35,708 bases of DNA. It comes from Methylibium sp. Lineage in GTDB: Bacteria; Pseudomonadota; Gammaproteobacteria; Burkholderiales; Burkholderiaceae_C. The notes beneath the pieces are model-generated. The model saw only the letters and a program-made list of their open reading frames with translations. It was not told where the DNA came from and did not search any database. Every line of letters starts with the position of its first letter. Position 1 is the stretch's first letter. The DNA lies in assembly GCA_013824165.1 (NCBI GenBank), contig PNNH01000042.1:1-35708 (forward strand). The letters run 5' to 3'. Position numbers and translations under genes: made by a program. Shown piece by piece: positions 27,529 through 35,419 of this stretch.

Positions 27529-28695
27529 TTACATGCCGCGCGAGAGTTCGAACAGCAGCACCGAGGGCATGGCGTCGATCAGGTGGCTGCGCGAGATTCG
27601 TGCGATGCGGTCGCTGGTCGCAGTGGACAGCTGAGTCAGATGTTCGTGGTCCAGCACTTCGATGAAGCTGAACTCAGGCACTTCTCTGAGCAGGTCTCGA
27701 CGCAGCAGATCAAAGGCTGCGTTGCGTTGCGTGGCCTCGAAGACGATGCCATGCGGCAGGCCCTCCATGCAGAACTGCGAGGCCTCGTCCATATTGTTGA
27801 CCACGTCGATGATCAGGCCCATGTGGCGCACGGCTTCCTGAATCTGTGCGCGGAGCTCGCGCCTGGGCGTGACGATCAACAGGTGGCTGCCGGCCAGCGG
27901 TTTGGAGTTGGCAGACGGCAGATGCTCGGGCTCCTTTTCCACCACGGGCGGTGGCGCCACGGGGGGGCTGCTTTCATCTCCCACGGTCTGCGGGAATTCC
28001 AGCGTCAGCACGGTGATGCTGCTCTCGTCTTCACGCAGCGGCAGCACGCCCATCGTCAAGGCGGTCTGTTCAAGGAGGCGCCAGGCCAGTGAATTCAATG
28101 TGGCGGGTGCCGGTGCCGAACGTGAGTCATCCAGCATGTCCATCGAACGGTGTGCAAACCGGCAGACCAGGCGCGCCTTGGTCGGCCAGGGCGTCAGGTC
28201 GAGCCGCAGGTCAACGGAGGAGTGCGTGCTGGTCAGCGCCCAGTCCATCAAGGCATTGAGCAGACCGAAAATCAGCGAGCCATCAGCATAGACCTCGACC
28301 GGCTTGAGCACCTGACGGATCTGGATCCCGCGGGCCTGTGTTTCGCGACTGCGATGCGCCAGCACGCTGCGCAAGAGCTGCGTGAGGTGAACGCGTTCGC
28401 GCGCCAGCTTGATCCGGCCTGAGGCCAGGCGCGCCAGTTGCTGGCCCATCATCCCGGCCTCGCGGGCATGCGCCACGCTTTCGCGCAGGGCGCGCAGGCC
28501 CTGACGGTCGATCTGGCCAGTCACCATCAGGTTGTGGATGCGCTCCAGCGCACCGCTCAGCGGGCCGGCGATCTCAGCGCCGATCTGCTGCACGATCTCT
28601 GCCCATTGAGCATGGCTCGGCCCCTGCGCCATATCGTTGGCGGCACCACTGACCTTGACGGGCGGGGCGGGCGGTTGGCTGGGCATGGGGTGCAA
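27529..28695 (-). CDS. degenerate histidine kinase/receiver-like protein of unknown function
   Basis: I do not recognise this 388-residue family. No signal peptide or membrane helix is seen. Residues 32-95 look like a two-helix dimerisation domain: GAEIAGPLSGAL aligns by eye with the kinase H-box pattern HEIRNPL, with A40 in place of the phosphorylated His. Residues 103-235 resemble a GHKL ATPase fold (DGSLIFGLLNALMDWAL at 139-153 recalls the N-box) but lack DxGxG and later glycine motifs. A Pro/Glu linker (236-265) leads to a receiver-like domain (268-388, LLIVTPRRELRAQIQ) with TP instead of the acidic pair and FEA in place of the phospho-Asp. It may be a pseudokinase scaffold. Confidence 0.6.
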   Translation of the reverse strand: MHPMPSQPPAPPVKVSGAANDMAQGPSHAQWAEIVQQIGAEIAGPLSGALERIHNLMVTGQIDRQGLRALRESVAHAREAGMMGQQLARLASGRIKLARERVHLTQLLRSVLAHRSRETQARGIQIRQVLKPVEVYADGSLIFGLLNALMDWALTSTHSSVDLRLDLTPWPTKARLVCRFAHRSMDMLDDSRSAPAPATLNSLAWRLLEQTALTMGVLPLREDESSITVLTLEFPQTVGDESSPPVAPPPVVEKEPEHLPSANSKPLAGSHLLIVTPRRELRAQIQEAVRHMGLIIDVVNNMDEASQFCMEGLPHGIVFEATQRNAAFDLLRRDLLREVPEFSFIEVLDHEHLTQLSTATSDRIARISRSHLIDAMPSVLLFELSRGM

Positions 28696-28793
28696 AAGGC
28701 TGTGGCTTCGGGGCTTTTCTCGGGATCGGGCGGCCCCGGCTTGTATTAAGCGAAGCGGTCGCCATGGTCCGGGCCTGCTCTTGCAGCGTCCAT

Positions 28794-28808
28794 CCCCCGT
28801 CTCGGGGG
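28794..28808. repeat. small GC-rich inverted repeat
   Basis: CCCCCG-TCT-CGGGGG is a perfect 6-bp stem in the 186-bp gap between the class III CoA-transferase stop and the degenerate kinase start. It has no T tract on either side. Its role is unclear. Confidence 0.5.
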
Positions 28809-28834
28809 AAACCTTGGGGGGCTTGTGCCAGCGC

Positions 28835-28868
28835 GGCGCAGTGTGCGCAATTTCGCACGGACTGCGCC
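28835..28868. repeat. large interrupted inverted repeat downstream of the CoA-transferase
   Basis: GGCGCAGT (28835-28842) pairs with ACTGCGCC (28861-28868), and inside it GTGCG (28843-28847) pairs with CGCAC (28854-28858), leaving a two-base GG bulge and a six-base loop. The 13-bp interrupted hairpin is 13 bases past the CoA-transferase stop on the minus strand. It lacks a T tract, so it may be an mRNA 3' stabiliser, a Rho-dependent end or a protein-binding site. Confidence 0.6.
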
Positions 28869-28881
28869 GGCGTGGAGGGGG

Positions 28882-30126
28882 TCAGGTGATGACGCCGCGT
28901 TCGCGCAGCAGCGCAATCTGCTGTTCGCTCAGCCCGGCTTCAGCGAGTACATCCAGCGTGTGTTGGCCCAGCAGCGGGGGCGCGTGGCGGTAGCTGATGG
29001 GGGTGGCGGACAGCTTGATCGGGCTGGCGACCAGGCGGAGCTTGTCGCTGAGCGGGTGCGGCATCGCGACGGTCATCTCACGGGCCTGGACCTGTGGATC
29101 GGCAAAGGCCTCGGCCAGGTCGTTGATGGCGCCACAAGGCACCTTGGCTGCTTCCAGCGCGCCAAGCCAGTCGTTGCGCGGCCGCGTGGCCACGACAGCG
29201 GCGATCTCTGGCACCAGGATGGCGCGGTGCCTGACGCGGTCGGCATTCTTCGCGAATCGAGGGTCGGTGGCCCAGTCCGGGCGCCCGGCGATCTCGGCGA
29301 ACTTGGTGAACTGGCTGTCATTGCCGACGGCCAGGATCAGATGCCCATCGCTGCTGGCAAAGACCTGGTAGGGCACGATGTTCTGGTGCGCATTGCCCAT
29401 GCGCTTGGGCGCGACGCCGGTACACAGGTAGTTGGAGCCCAGATTGGCCAGCATCGCCAGCTGCGTATCGAGCAGCGCCATATCGATCACCTGGCCCTGG
29501 CCGGTGGCATCGCGGTGGCGCAGAGCGGCCAGGATGGCGACGGTGGCATACAGGCCGGTGAAGAGGTCGGCCACCGCGACGCCGACCTTCTGCGGGCCAC
29601 CGCCGGGCAGGTCGTCACGTTCGCCGGTGACACTCATCAAGCCGCCGATGCCTTGCACCGCGTAGTCATAGCCTGCGCGGTCCTTGTAGGGGCCGGTCTG
29701 GCCGAAGCCGGTGATGGAGCAGATCACCAGCCCTGGGTTGGCCGCCAGCAGCGTCGGCGCATCAAGCCCGTAGCGCGCCAGGTCTCCGACCTTGAAGTTC
29801 TCCACCAGCACATCCACCTGGCCGGCCAGCTCCCGTATCAAGGCCTGACCCTCGGGCTTGGCGATGTCGATGGCGATCGAACGTTTGTTCCGGTTGGCGC
29901 CCAGGTAGTAGGCGGCCTCCGAGGTGTCCCGGCCTTCGGCGTCACGCAGATAGGGCGGGCCCCAGGCGCGGGTGTCATCGCCGCTGCCCGGGCGCTCGAC
30001 CTTGATCACGTCGGCACCGAGGTCGGCCAGGGTCTGCGTGCACCAGGGGCCGGCAAGCACGCGGGACAAGTCGAGCACGCGCACGCCATCGAGCGCGCCA
30101 GGGGTGGGGGTGTTCGGGGTCTGCAT
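28882..30126 (-). CDS. CaiB/BaiF family (class III) CoA-transferase
   Basis: This 414-residue cytoplasmic enzyme moves CoA between carboxylic acids. LDLSRVLAGPWCTQTLADLGADVIKVE (18-44) is the family N-terminus. The catalytic aspartate is D187 in GVAVADLFTG, and NRNKRSIAIDIA and GYDYAVQGIGGLM are conserved. Overall it resembles succinyl-CoA:dicarboxylate transferases such as the glutarate/hydroxymethylglutarate type, but the substrate is not determined. ATG at 30126 was preferred to an in-frame start at 30174, which would add 16 unrelated residues and cross into the promoter of the divergent lipoprotein gene. CACAAT lies six bases before the ATG. Confidence 0.88.
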   Translation of the reverse strand: MQTPNTPTPGALDGVRVLDLSRVLAGPWCTQTLADLGADVIKVERPGSGDDTRAWGPPYLRDAEGRDTSEAAYYLGANRNKRSIAIDIAKPEGQALIRELAGQVDVLVENFKVGDLARYGLDAPTLLAANPGLVICSITGFGQTGPYKDRAGYDYAVQGIGGLMSVTGERDDLPGGGPQKVGVAVADLFTGLYATVAILAALRHRDATGQGQVIDMALLDTQLAMLANLGSNYLCTGVAPKRMGNAHQNIVPYQVFASSDGHLILAVGNDSQFTKFAEIAGRPDWATDPRFAKNADRVRHRAILVPEIAAVVATRPRNDWLGALEAAKVPCGAINDLAEAFADPQVQAREMTVAMPHPLSDKLRLVASPIKLSATPISYRHAPPLLGQHTLDVLAEAGLSEQQIALLRERGVIT

Positions 30127-30132
30127 GAAGGC

Positions 30133-30138
30133 ATTGTG
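30133..30138 (-). promoter_or_regulatory. -10-like CACAAT six bases before the CoA-transferase ATG
   Basis: On the minus strand CACAAT-N6-ATG precedes the class III CoA-transferase, the same hexamer and spacing as at the sensor kinase. It lies within a 61-bp divergent spacer that also contains the GATAAT of the lipoprotein gene. Confidence 0.45.
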
Positions 30139-30175
30139 CGACAGCAGCGGACGTGGCCGTGCGCATGGCGGCATC

Positions 30176-30181
30176 GATAAT
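30176..30181 (+). promoter_or_regulatory. -10-like GATAAT six bases before the lipoprotein ATG
   Basis: GATAAT-N6-ATG on the plus strand predicts a leaderless message for the lipoprotein-MFS pair. With the opposing CACAAT 37 bases away, the two divergent promoters must share or overlap their upstream regions. Confidence 0.55.
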
Positions 30182-30187
30182 GCGGCG

Positions 30188-30742
30188 ATGAAACGCTACC
30201 TTTCTTCGGCCCGCGCGCTTGCGACAGTCCTGCTGCTTGCGTTGGGAATTGCGGCCTGCGCGCCGAAGCTTGATTGGCGGGAGGTGCGTCCCGAGGGGGC
30301 AGGGCTGAAGGCCTTGTTCCCTTGCAAGCCTTCGGTGGAAAGCCGCGCCGCGCCGCGCACGGGGGCGGCCGCCACTCCAGCCATGGGCCTGGCGGTGTGC
30401 CGGGTGGATGAGCTCAGTGTCTCGGTGTCTTGGGCGGATGTGCCCGAACCCGCGCAAGTCGGGCCGGCAATGCAGCAAATGCGCGAGTCGCTGCTGGGCA
30501 AGCTTCAGGTGCCCTCGGACGCCGTCCAGGCCGTGACCGTGGTGGGCATGACGCCGAATGAGCAGGCGCTGCAGCAGGTCTTTCTGGTGGCGGGCGCTGG
30601 CGCGGCGGCGCGTCAGGGCTCGGTCGCAGTCTTCGCGAGGGGCTTGCGGGTCTACCAGTTGGTGATGCTGGGCGCGCGCCCCGGGGCCGAGGCCACGCAG
30701 ACTTGGGAGACGTTGCTGGGCTCCATCAAGCTGGAGCCATGA
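30188..30742 (+). CDS. putative lipoprotein of unknown function
   Basis: This 184-residue protein begins with a lipoprotein signal peptide: positive start MKRYLSSAR, hydrophobic core and lipobox IAAC with C24 as the likely acylated cysteine, followed by APK (no Asp at +2, so outer-membrane sorting is expected). The rest is mixed alpha/beta with two further cysteines (in FPCKP and VCRVDE). I recognise no domain. The frame extends upstream to 29972, but that region is antisense to the CoA-transferase. The stop overlaps the MFS gene start (ATGA), indicating coupled translation. Confidence 0.75.
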   Translation: MKRYLSSARALATVLLLALGIAACAPKLDWREVRPEGAGLKALFPCKPSVESRAAPRTGAAATPAMGLAVCRVDELSVSVSWADVPEPAQVGPAMQQMRESLLGKLQVPSDAVQAVTVVGMTPNEQALQQVFLVAGAGAAARQGSVAVFARGLRVYQLVMLGARPGAEATQTWETLLGSIKLEP

Positions 30743-31962
30743 GCGCCGTGCTGGGTTCGCGCGCTGCGCTGCTGATTTTCGCGAGCTTTGCCTTCGCCTA
30801 CTTCTTCTCGGCGCTGCTGCGCGCGGTGACCGCGACGCTGGCGCCTGTATTCAGTGCCGAACTGGAACTGGCCGCCTCGGATCTCGGCCTGCTGGCCGGC
30901 GCCTATTTCCTGGGCTTCTGCGCGATGCAGCTGCCGCTGGGGAGCGCGCTGGATCGATGGGGGTCCAAGCGGGTGCTGCTGGTACTTCTTTCAGTCGCTG
31001 TGCTGGGTTGCGCCGGATTTGCCCTCGCGCAAAGTTTCACCGGCATGATGCTCACGCGGGTGCTGATTGGCGTTGGCGTGTCAGCCTGCCTGATGGCGCC
31101 GCTGACCGCATTCCGGCAAAGCTTCTCGGCAGCCGCGCAGTTGCGGGCGAACTCCTGGATGCTGATGACCGGTTCGCTGGGGATGCTGGCGTCGACGCTG
31201 CCGGTGCAATGGCTGCTACCTGCGCTGGGGTGGCGCGGCTTGTTCTGGCTGCTGGCGGGGCTGCTGCTGCTGGCCATGCTGTTGCTGGCGCTGCTGATCC
31301 CGCGCGACGCACCGGCGGCAGCGGCCGATGCCCGGGCAGGCAGCTATGCGCAGGTCTTCCGTGCGCCCTTGTTCATCCGCTTGCTGCCGCTCGGGCTGCT
31401 GCCGTATGGAGGCATGGTGGCCGTGCAGTCCCTGTGGGCCGGGCCGTGGCTGACCCGCGTCTGCGGCTGGAGCCAGGCGGAAGCGGCGCAGGGCTTGTTC
31501 TTTCTTAACCTGGCGATGCTGTTCACCTTTCTCGCCTGGGGCTTGTTGATGCCAAGGTTGGCGGCGCATGGCTGGGGCGCATTGCGGCTGCTCAAGTGGC
31601 TGTTGCCGCTTGGGCTGGCGAGCCTGCTGCTGGCCGTTGCGCTGGGGCAGCACAGCGGTGTCTGGGCCTGGGTGCTGTTCTGTGTGGGCACCTCGGTGGT
31701 CACGCTGTCCCAGCCCGCCGTCGGCCAAGCCTTCGACGCCCGTCTGGCTGGCCGTGCCTTGTCGGCCTTCAATCTGGTGATCTTCGTGGGCGTCTTTGCG
31801 GTGCAATGGGGCATCGGGCTTGCCGTTGATGCCTTGCTGGCCAGCGGGTGGAGCACACAGGCGGCCTTTCAAGGCGCATTTGCGGTGCTGGCCGCCGGTT
31901 TCGCACTGGCCTATCTCTGGTTTGTGCTGCCGGACGGCGTCCGGGCGACAGTGGGACGATAA
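30739..31962 (+). CDS. major facilitator superfamily transporter
   Basis: This 407-residue inner-membrane protein has about twelve transmembrane helices. DRWGSKRVLL (about 72-81) is the MFS loop 2-3 signature, after helix 2 (LGLLAGAYFLGFCAMQLPLGSAL). The central loop with PRDAPAAAADARAG separates the two halves. No substrate can be assigned; the sequence looks like general drug/metabolite MFS carriers. ATG at 30739 overlaps the lipoprotein stop, and the usual MFS hydrophobic start follows at once. The EIIA gene begins eight bases after its stop but has its own -10-like element. Confidence 0.88.
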   Translation: MSAVLGSRAALLIFASFAFAYFFSALLRAVTATLAPVFSAELELAASDLGLLAGAYFLGFCAMQLPLGSALDRWGSKRVLLVLLSVAVLGCAGFALAQSFTGMMLTRVLIGVGVSACLMAPLTAFRQSFSAAAQLRANSWMLMTGSLGMLASTLPVQWLLPALGWRGLFWLLAGLLLLAMLLLALLIPRDAPAAAADARAGSYAQVFRAPLFIRLLPLGLLPYGGMVAVQSLWAGPWLTRVCGWSQAEAAQGLFFLNLAMLFTFLAWGLLMPRLAAHGWGALRLLKWLLPLGLASLLLAVALGQHSGVWAWVLFCVGTSVVTLSQPAVGQAFDARLAGRALSAFNLVIFVGVFAVQWGIGLAVDALLASGWSTQAAFQGAFAVLAAGFALAYLWFVLPDGVRATVGR

Positions 31963-31963
31963 T
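31958..31963 (+). promoter_or_regulatory. -10-like GATAAT six bases before the EIIA ATG
   Basis: GATAAT-N6-ATG overlaps the end of the MFS gene (stop 31960-31962). It suggests that the PTS genes have a separate leaderless transcript rather than depending on MFS read-through. Confidence 0.5.
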
Positions 31964-31969
31964 CTGACT

Positions 31970-32410
31970 ATGACTGGCTTGCTCTTGATCGCCCACGCTC
32001 CGCTGGCCTCTGCGCTTGCGACAGTGGCAGAGCACACGTTTCCGAACTGTGCCCCGCAGGTCACTGCTCTCGATGTGACGCCGGAGATGTCGGTCGACGA
32101 GGTGGAGGCGCGTGCCCGCGCCCTGCTGAGCGCCGCAGGACATGCCGAGGTGCTGGTGTTGACCGATGTGTTCGGCGCCACACCCTGCAACGCCGCCCAG
32201 CGTCTGCTGGATGATGCGGGGCATGTGCAGGTCGTCAGCGGTGTCAACGTGCCCATGCTCTGGCGCACGCTCTGTTATTCGTCGGAGCCCTTGGCGGATC
32301 TGGTGACAAGAGCGTCCGAGGGCGGCGTCAAGGGCATCGTCAAGGCTGAACCTGACCCTTCCTCCAATACCTCGTGCGATAGCTGCAGATGCTCAAGTCC
32401 ACTCTCCTGA
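31970..32410 (+). CDS. PTS EIIA component, mannose family
   Basis: This 146-residue cytoplasmic protein is a mannose-type EIIA domain. The phosphorylated histidine is H9 (LLIAHAPLA). LVLTDVFGATPCNAAQRL and VNVPMLWRTLCY are family blocks. In Burkholderiales this stand-alone EIIA works with HPr and Enzyme I in a regulatory chain without a sugar permease, linked in Ralstonia to polyhydroxybutyrate control. The last 22 bases overlap ptsH, and the overlap region yields an odd cysteine-rich tail (C136, C139, C141). An upstream in-frame start at 31796 lies in the MFS gene and is rejected. Confidence 0.9.
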   Translation: MTGLLLIAHAPLASALATVAEHTFPNCAPQVTALDVTPEMSVDEVEARARALLSAAGHAEVLVLTDVFGATPCNAAQRLLDDAGHVQVVSGVNVPMLWRTLCYSSEPLADLVTRASEGGVKGIVKAEPDPSSNTSCDSCRCSSPLS

Positions 32411-32658
32411 TCAGCAACAAACTGGGCTTGCATGCCCGCGCATCTGCCAAGCTGACAAAGCTGGCTGGTGGTTTCCAGTGTGAGGTGTTCCTTAGCCGCA
32501 ATGGCCGACGCGTCAATGCCAAGAGCATCATGGGCGTGATGATGCTGGCCGCGGGAATGGGCTCTCAGGTCGAACTGGAGACCGAAGGTGCCGATGAGGC
32601 GCAGGCACAGCAGGCTATCACTGCCCTCGTGAACGACAAGTTCGGCGAGGGCGAGTGA
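32389..32658 (+). CDS. ptsH: phosphocarrier protein HPr
   Basis: This 89-residue protein relays phosphate from Enzyme I to EIIA. The active histidine is H15 (LGLHARAS). S46 in AKSIMGVM is the position phosphorylated by HPr kinase/phosphorylase, an enzyme found in Burkholderiales but not in this window. The start is ATG at 32389 inside the EIIA frame with no evident Shine-Dalgarno, so translation is probably coupled to EIIA. The following gene on this strand, ptsI, is displaced by the acyltransferase on the other strand. Confidence 0.95.
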   Translation: MLKSTLLISNKLGLHARASAKLTKLAGGFQCEVFLSRNGRRVNAKSIMGVMMLAAGMGSQVELETEGADEAQAQQAITALVNDKFGEGE

Positions 32659-32680
32659 GTCGAGCCTGCCGGGCACGCGT

Positions 32681-33523
32681 TCACTCCAGGAAGTGACGCC
32701 GGTAGCGCGCCGGCAGGTCAGCGATGCGCATCATCAGCGGCAGGTCCGCTGTGTTGAAGTCGGGGTCCCAGGCCGGTGCGCCCAGTACGCGGGCTCCGCA
32801 GCGCAGATAGCCCTTGATCAGCGGCGGCGGCTCGACGTCCAGATCGTGCCTCAATTCGTCGACTGGCAATGCCAAGCGCGGGCTTACTCGCCACTCGGGA
32901 GTCGCGAGCTGGGTCTGTTCCAGACGCTTCCACAAGCTGGCTGCATAGTGACCGCCGTCACGCATGCTGACGCTGGCACAGCCGATCATGGTGTCGAGCT
33001 TGTTGCGCAGCATGAATTCAGCCAGCGCGCCCCACAGCGCCATGATGGCGCCGCCCGAGCGGTGATCGGGATGCACGCAGGAGCGGCCCAGCTCAACCAT
33101 GCGCGGGCGTAGGTCGTTGAGCGGCGAGAGATCGAACTCGGTTTCACTGTAGAGGCCGCCGGCACGCGCGGCTGCAGCCGGGGTCAGCACCCGATAAGTG
33201 CCGATGACGAGCCCCGGGCCGTCCGCCGACTCGCGAGTGCGCACGAGCAGGTGTTCGCAGTAGTCGTCAAAGCGGTCTGCGTCGTGCGCGGCAGGCGTTC
33301 CGGGCGGCGGCGTCAGTCGCGCACCCATCTCGCCAGCGAAGACCGAGTACCTCAGGCGCTGGGCTTCGCGGACTTCGTCTTGTGAACGAGCCCATGCCAC
33401 ATCCAGTTGAGGCCGCGCGAGAGGCTGATGCGTGTCCAGTTGCGGTGCTGGAAGTGACCTCCGTAGCGCAGTCTCGGTGCGCAGCTCGGAGAAGGGCAGT
33501 GTGGGCAGCGGGATGTCCCTCAT
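32681..33523 (-). CDS. olsB: GNAT acyltransferase, ornithine lipid biosynthesis OlsB-like
   Basis: This 280-residue protein matches the OlsB/hemolysin-like acyltransferase group that adds a 3-hydroxy fatty acid to ornithine, the first step to ornithine lipids. Supporting segments are RYSVFAGEMGA (start of the acetyltransferase fold), VIGTYRVLTP, and the acyl-acceptor loop ELGRSCVHPDHRSGGAIMALWGALAEF. ATG at 33523 is chosen because GAGG lies eight bases upstream and the frame further up (to 33931) is antisense to ptsI. olsA is not adjacent. Related GNAT proteins with other acceptors exist, so substrate confidence is moderate. Confidence 0.78.
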   Translation of the reverse strand: MRDIPLPTLPFSELRTETALRRSLPAPQLDTHQPLARPQLDVAWARSQDEVREAQRLRYSVFAGEMGARLTPPPGTPAAHDADRFDDYCEHLLVRTRESADGPGLVIGTYRVLTPAAAARAGGLYSETEFDLSPLNDLRPRMVELGRSCVHPDHRSGGAIMALWGALAEFMLRNKLDTMIGCASVSMRDGGHYAASLWKRLEQTQLATPEWRVSPRLALPVDELRHDLDVEPPPLIKGYLRCGARVLGAPAWDPDFNTADLPLMMRIADLPARYRRHFLE

Positions 33524-33619
33524 GGCGACCTCGTCTGTGGTTGACGCCCGTGATGCTCGGGCGCCGCGGTGACGCTGCCGTGACGCGTTCATGACGGGAT
33601 GATGAAGGCGCGGCGCTGC

Positions 33620-33625
33620 TACAGT
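33620..33625 (+). promoter_or_regulatory. -10-like TACAGT six bases before the ptsI ATG
   Basis: TACAGT-N6-ATG, preceded by TGC (an extended -10), gives ptsI its own probable leaderless promoter. That would be needed because the olsB gene on the opposite strand separates ptsI from ptsH. Confidence 0.55.
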
Positions 33626-33631
33626 CAGCGC

Positions 33632-35419
33632 ATGAGCTTCCAGGTCTTCGGCATTCCGGTTTCCCGCGGCGTGGCCATTGGGCGTGCCGTGCTGGTGGCG
33701 TCGAGTCGTATCGACGTGGCGCACTACTTTATTGACGATGCCAGCGTAGCCAGCGAGATTGAGCGCTGCCTGCGTGGGCGCGATGAAGTGGTCCGCGAAC
33801 TGGAGACGCTCAAGACGGATCTGCCCAGCGACGCCCCCCACGAGTTGGCCGCTTTGCTGGACGTACATCTGATGCTGCTTCATGACGAGGCCCTCACTGG
33901 TGCGACCAAGCAGTGGATCGTTGAGCGGCACTACAACGCTGAGTGGGCGCTGTCAGCCCAACTCGAAGTGCTGGCCCGCCAGTTCGACGAGATGGAGGAC
34001 GAATACCTTCGCGAGCGCAAGGCGGATCTCGAACAGGTGGTAGAGCGCGTGCTGGGGGCGCTGGCGCGTGAGCAGGGCAAGAGTCAGGGCAACGCTGCCA
34101 GCTTGGCGCAGCGAGACTTTGCCGGCGAGGATCCGCTGCTGCTGGTTGCGGCCGATATCGCGCCCGCGGACATGATGCAATTCAAGCGCAGCGTGTTCCA
34201 CGGCTTCATCACGGATATCGGCGGCAAAACTTCGCACACGGCGATCGTTGCCCGCAGCATGGACATCCCAGCGGTGGTCGGAACGCGCGAGGCCTCGCGG
34301 CTGATTCGCCAGGACGATTGGGTCATCATCGATGGCGATGTTGGCGCGGTGATCGTCAACCCGTCTCCCATCGTGCTGGAGGAGTATCGTTTTCGGCAGC
34401 GTCAAAGCGAGCTGGAGCGCGCTCGACTCGCCCGGCTGCGCCATACACCTGCGGTGACACTGGATGGTGAACGGATCGAACTCCATGCCAATATTGAGCT
34501 GCCCGGCGATGCACCGGCGGCTGTAGAGGCTGGCGCGACCGGCGTGGGTTTGTTCCGCAGCGAGTTTTTGTTCATGAACCGTGGCGGGCAGCTTCCGGGC
34601 GAAGATGAACAGTTCGAGGCCTATCGGGCAGCGGTCGAGGCCATGCGCGGCATGCCAGTAACGATCCGCACCGTCGACATTGGTGCCGACAAACCCTTGG
34701 ACCGAATGAGTCCCAGCGAGTTGCGTCACGAACATGTGCTCAACCCGGCCATGGGGCTCCGGGCGATTCGCTGGAGCTTGGCAGAGCCGAGCATGTTCCG
34801 TCAGCAGCTTCGAGCCATCTATCGGGCCAGCGCCTACGGAAAGATCAGGCTGCTGATCCCCATGGTGGCGCACCTCGGAGAGGTCCGCCAGATTCAGGAA
34901 GCAATCGTTCGGGTGAAGCAGCAATTGACTGACTCTGGGCAGGCGTACACGCATGTCGACCTTGGGGTCATGATTGAGATACCGGCTGCTGCCGTGATGC
35001 TGCCGCTCTTGTTGCCGCACGTGGACTTCGTGTCCATTGGAACCAATGACTTGATCCAGTACACGCTGGCGATTGATCGAGCAGACGAAGCGGTGGCCCA
35101 CCTGTACGACCCGTGGCACCCGGCTGTCCTTCATCTGATTGCATCAACGATCTCCCAGGCCCGGCAGGCGGGGCGGTCTGTCAGTGTGTGCGGCGAGATG
35201 GCCGGAGATCCGGCGTTCACGGACTTGCTGCTCGCCATGGGCTTGAGAAGCTTCTCCATGCACCCGGCACAAATACCCACTGTCAAGCAGCGCATCCTCC
35301 GCGCAGATGCGGCGCGACTGTCGAGCGCCGTGCCGCAGATACTGGCCAGCGAGGATCCCGCAACAGTTGCCGAAACGGTGTTTGCCGGCCAGCGGCAGCG
35401 GACGACGCCGCTCCACTGA
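33632..35419 (+). CDS. ptsI: PTS Enzyme I (phosphoenolpyruvate-protein phosphotransferase)
   Basis: This 595-residue cytoplasmic enzyme takes phosphate from phosphoenolpyruvate and passes it to HPr. The N-terminal HPr-binding helices (about 30-145), the phosphohistidine domain with H202 (GGKTSHTAIVARS) and the C-terminal PEP-binding barrel are present, with GLFRSEFLFMNR, SIGTNDLIQYTLAIDR and the catalytic C520 (VCGEMAGD). ATG at 33632 agrees with the family start. A longer start at 33599 would lie upstream of the -10 box. Length is normal for a single-domain-set Enzyme I with no extra EIIA or GAF module. Confidence 0.95.
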   Translation: MSFQVFGIPVSRGVAIGRAVLVASSRIDVAHYFIDDASVASEIERCLRGRDEVVRELETLKTDLPSDAPHELAALLDVHLMLLHDEALTGATKQWIVERHYNAEWALSAQLEVLARQFDEMEDEYLRERKADLEQVVERVLGALAREQGKSQGNAASLAQRDFAGEDPLLLVAADIAPADMMQFKRSVFHGFITDIGGKTSHTAIVARSMDIPAVVGTREASRLIRQDDWVIIDGDVGAVIVNPSPIVLEEYRFRQRQSELERARLARLRHTPAVTLDGERIELHANIELPGDAPAAVEAGATGVGLFRSEFLFMNRGGQLPGEDEQFEAYRAAVEAMRGMPVTIRTVDIGADKPLDRMSPSELRHEHVLNPAMGLRAIRWSLAEPSMFRQQLRAIYRASAYGKIRLLIPMVAHLGEVRQIQEAIVRVKQQLTDSGQAYTHVDLGVMIEIPAAAVMLPLLLPHVDFVSIGTNDLIQYTLAIDRADEAVAHLYDPWHPAVLHLIASTISQARQAGRSVSVCGEMAGDPAFTDLLLAMGLRSFSMHPAQIPTVKQRILRADAARLSSAVPQILASEDPATVAETVFAGQRQRTTPLH

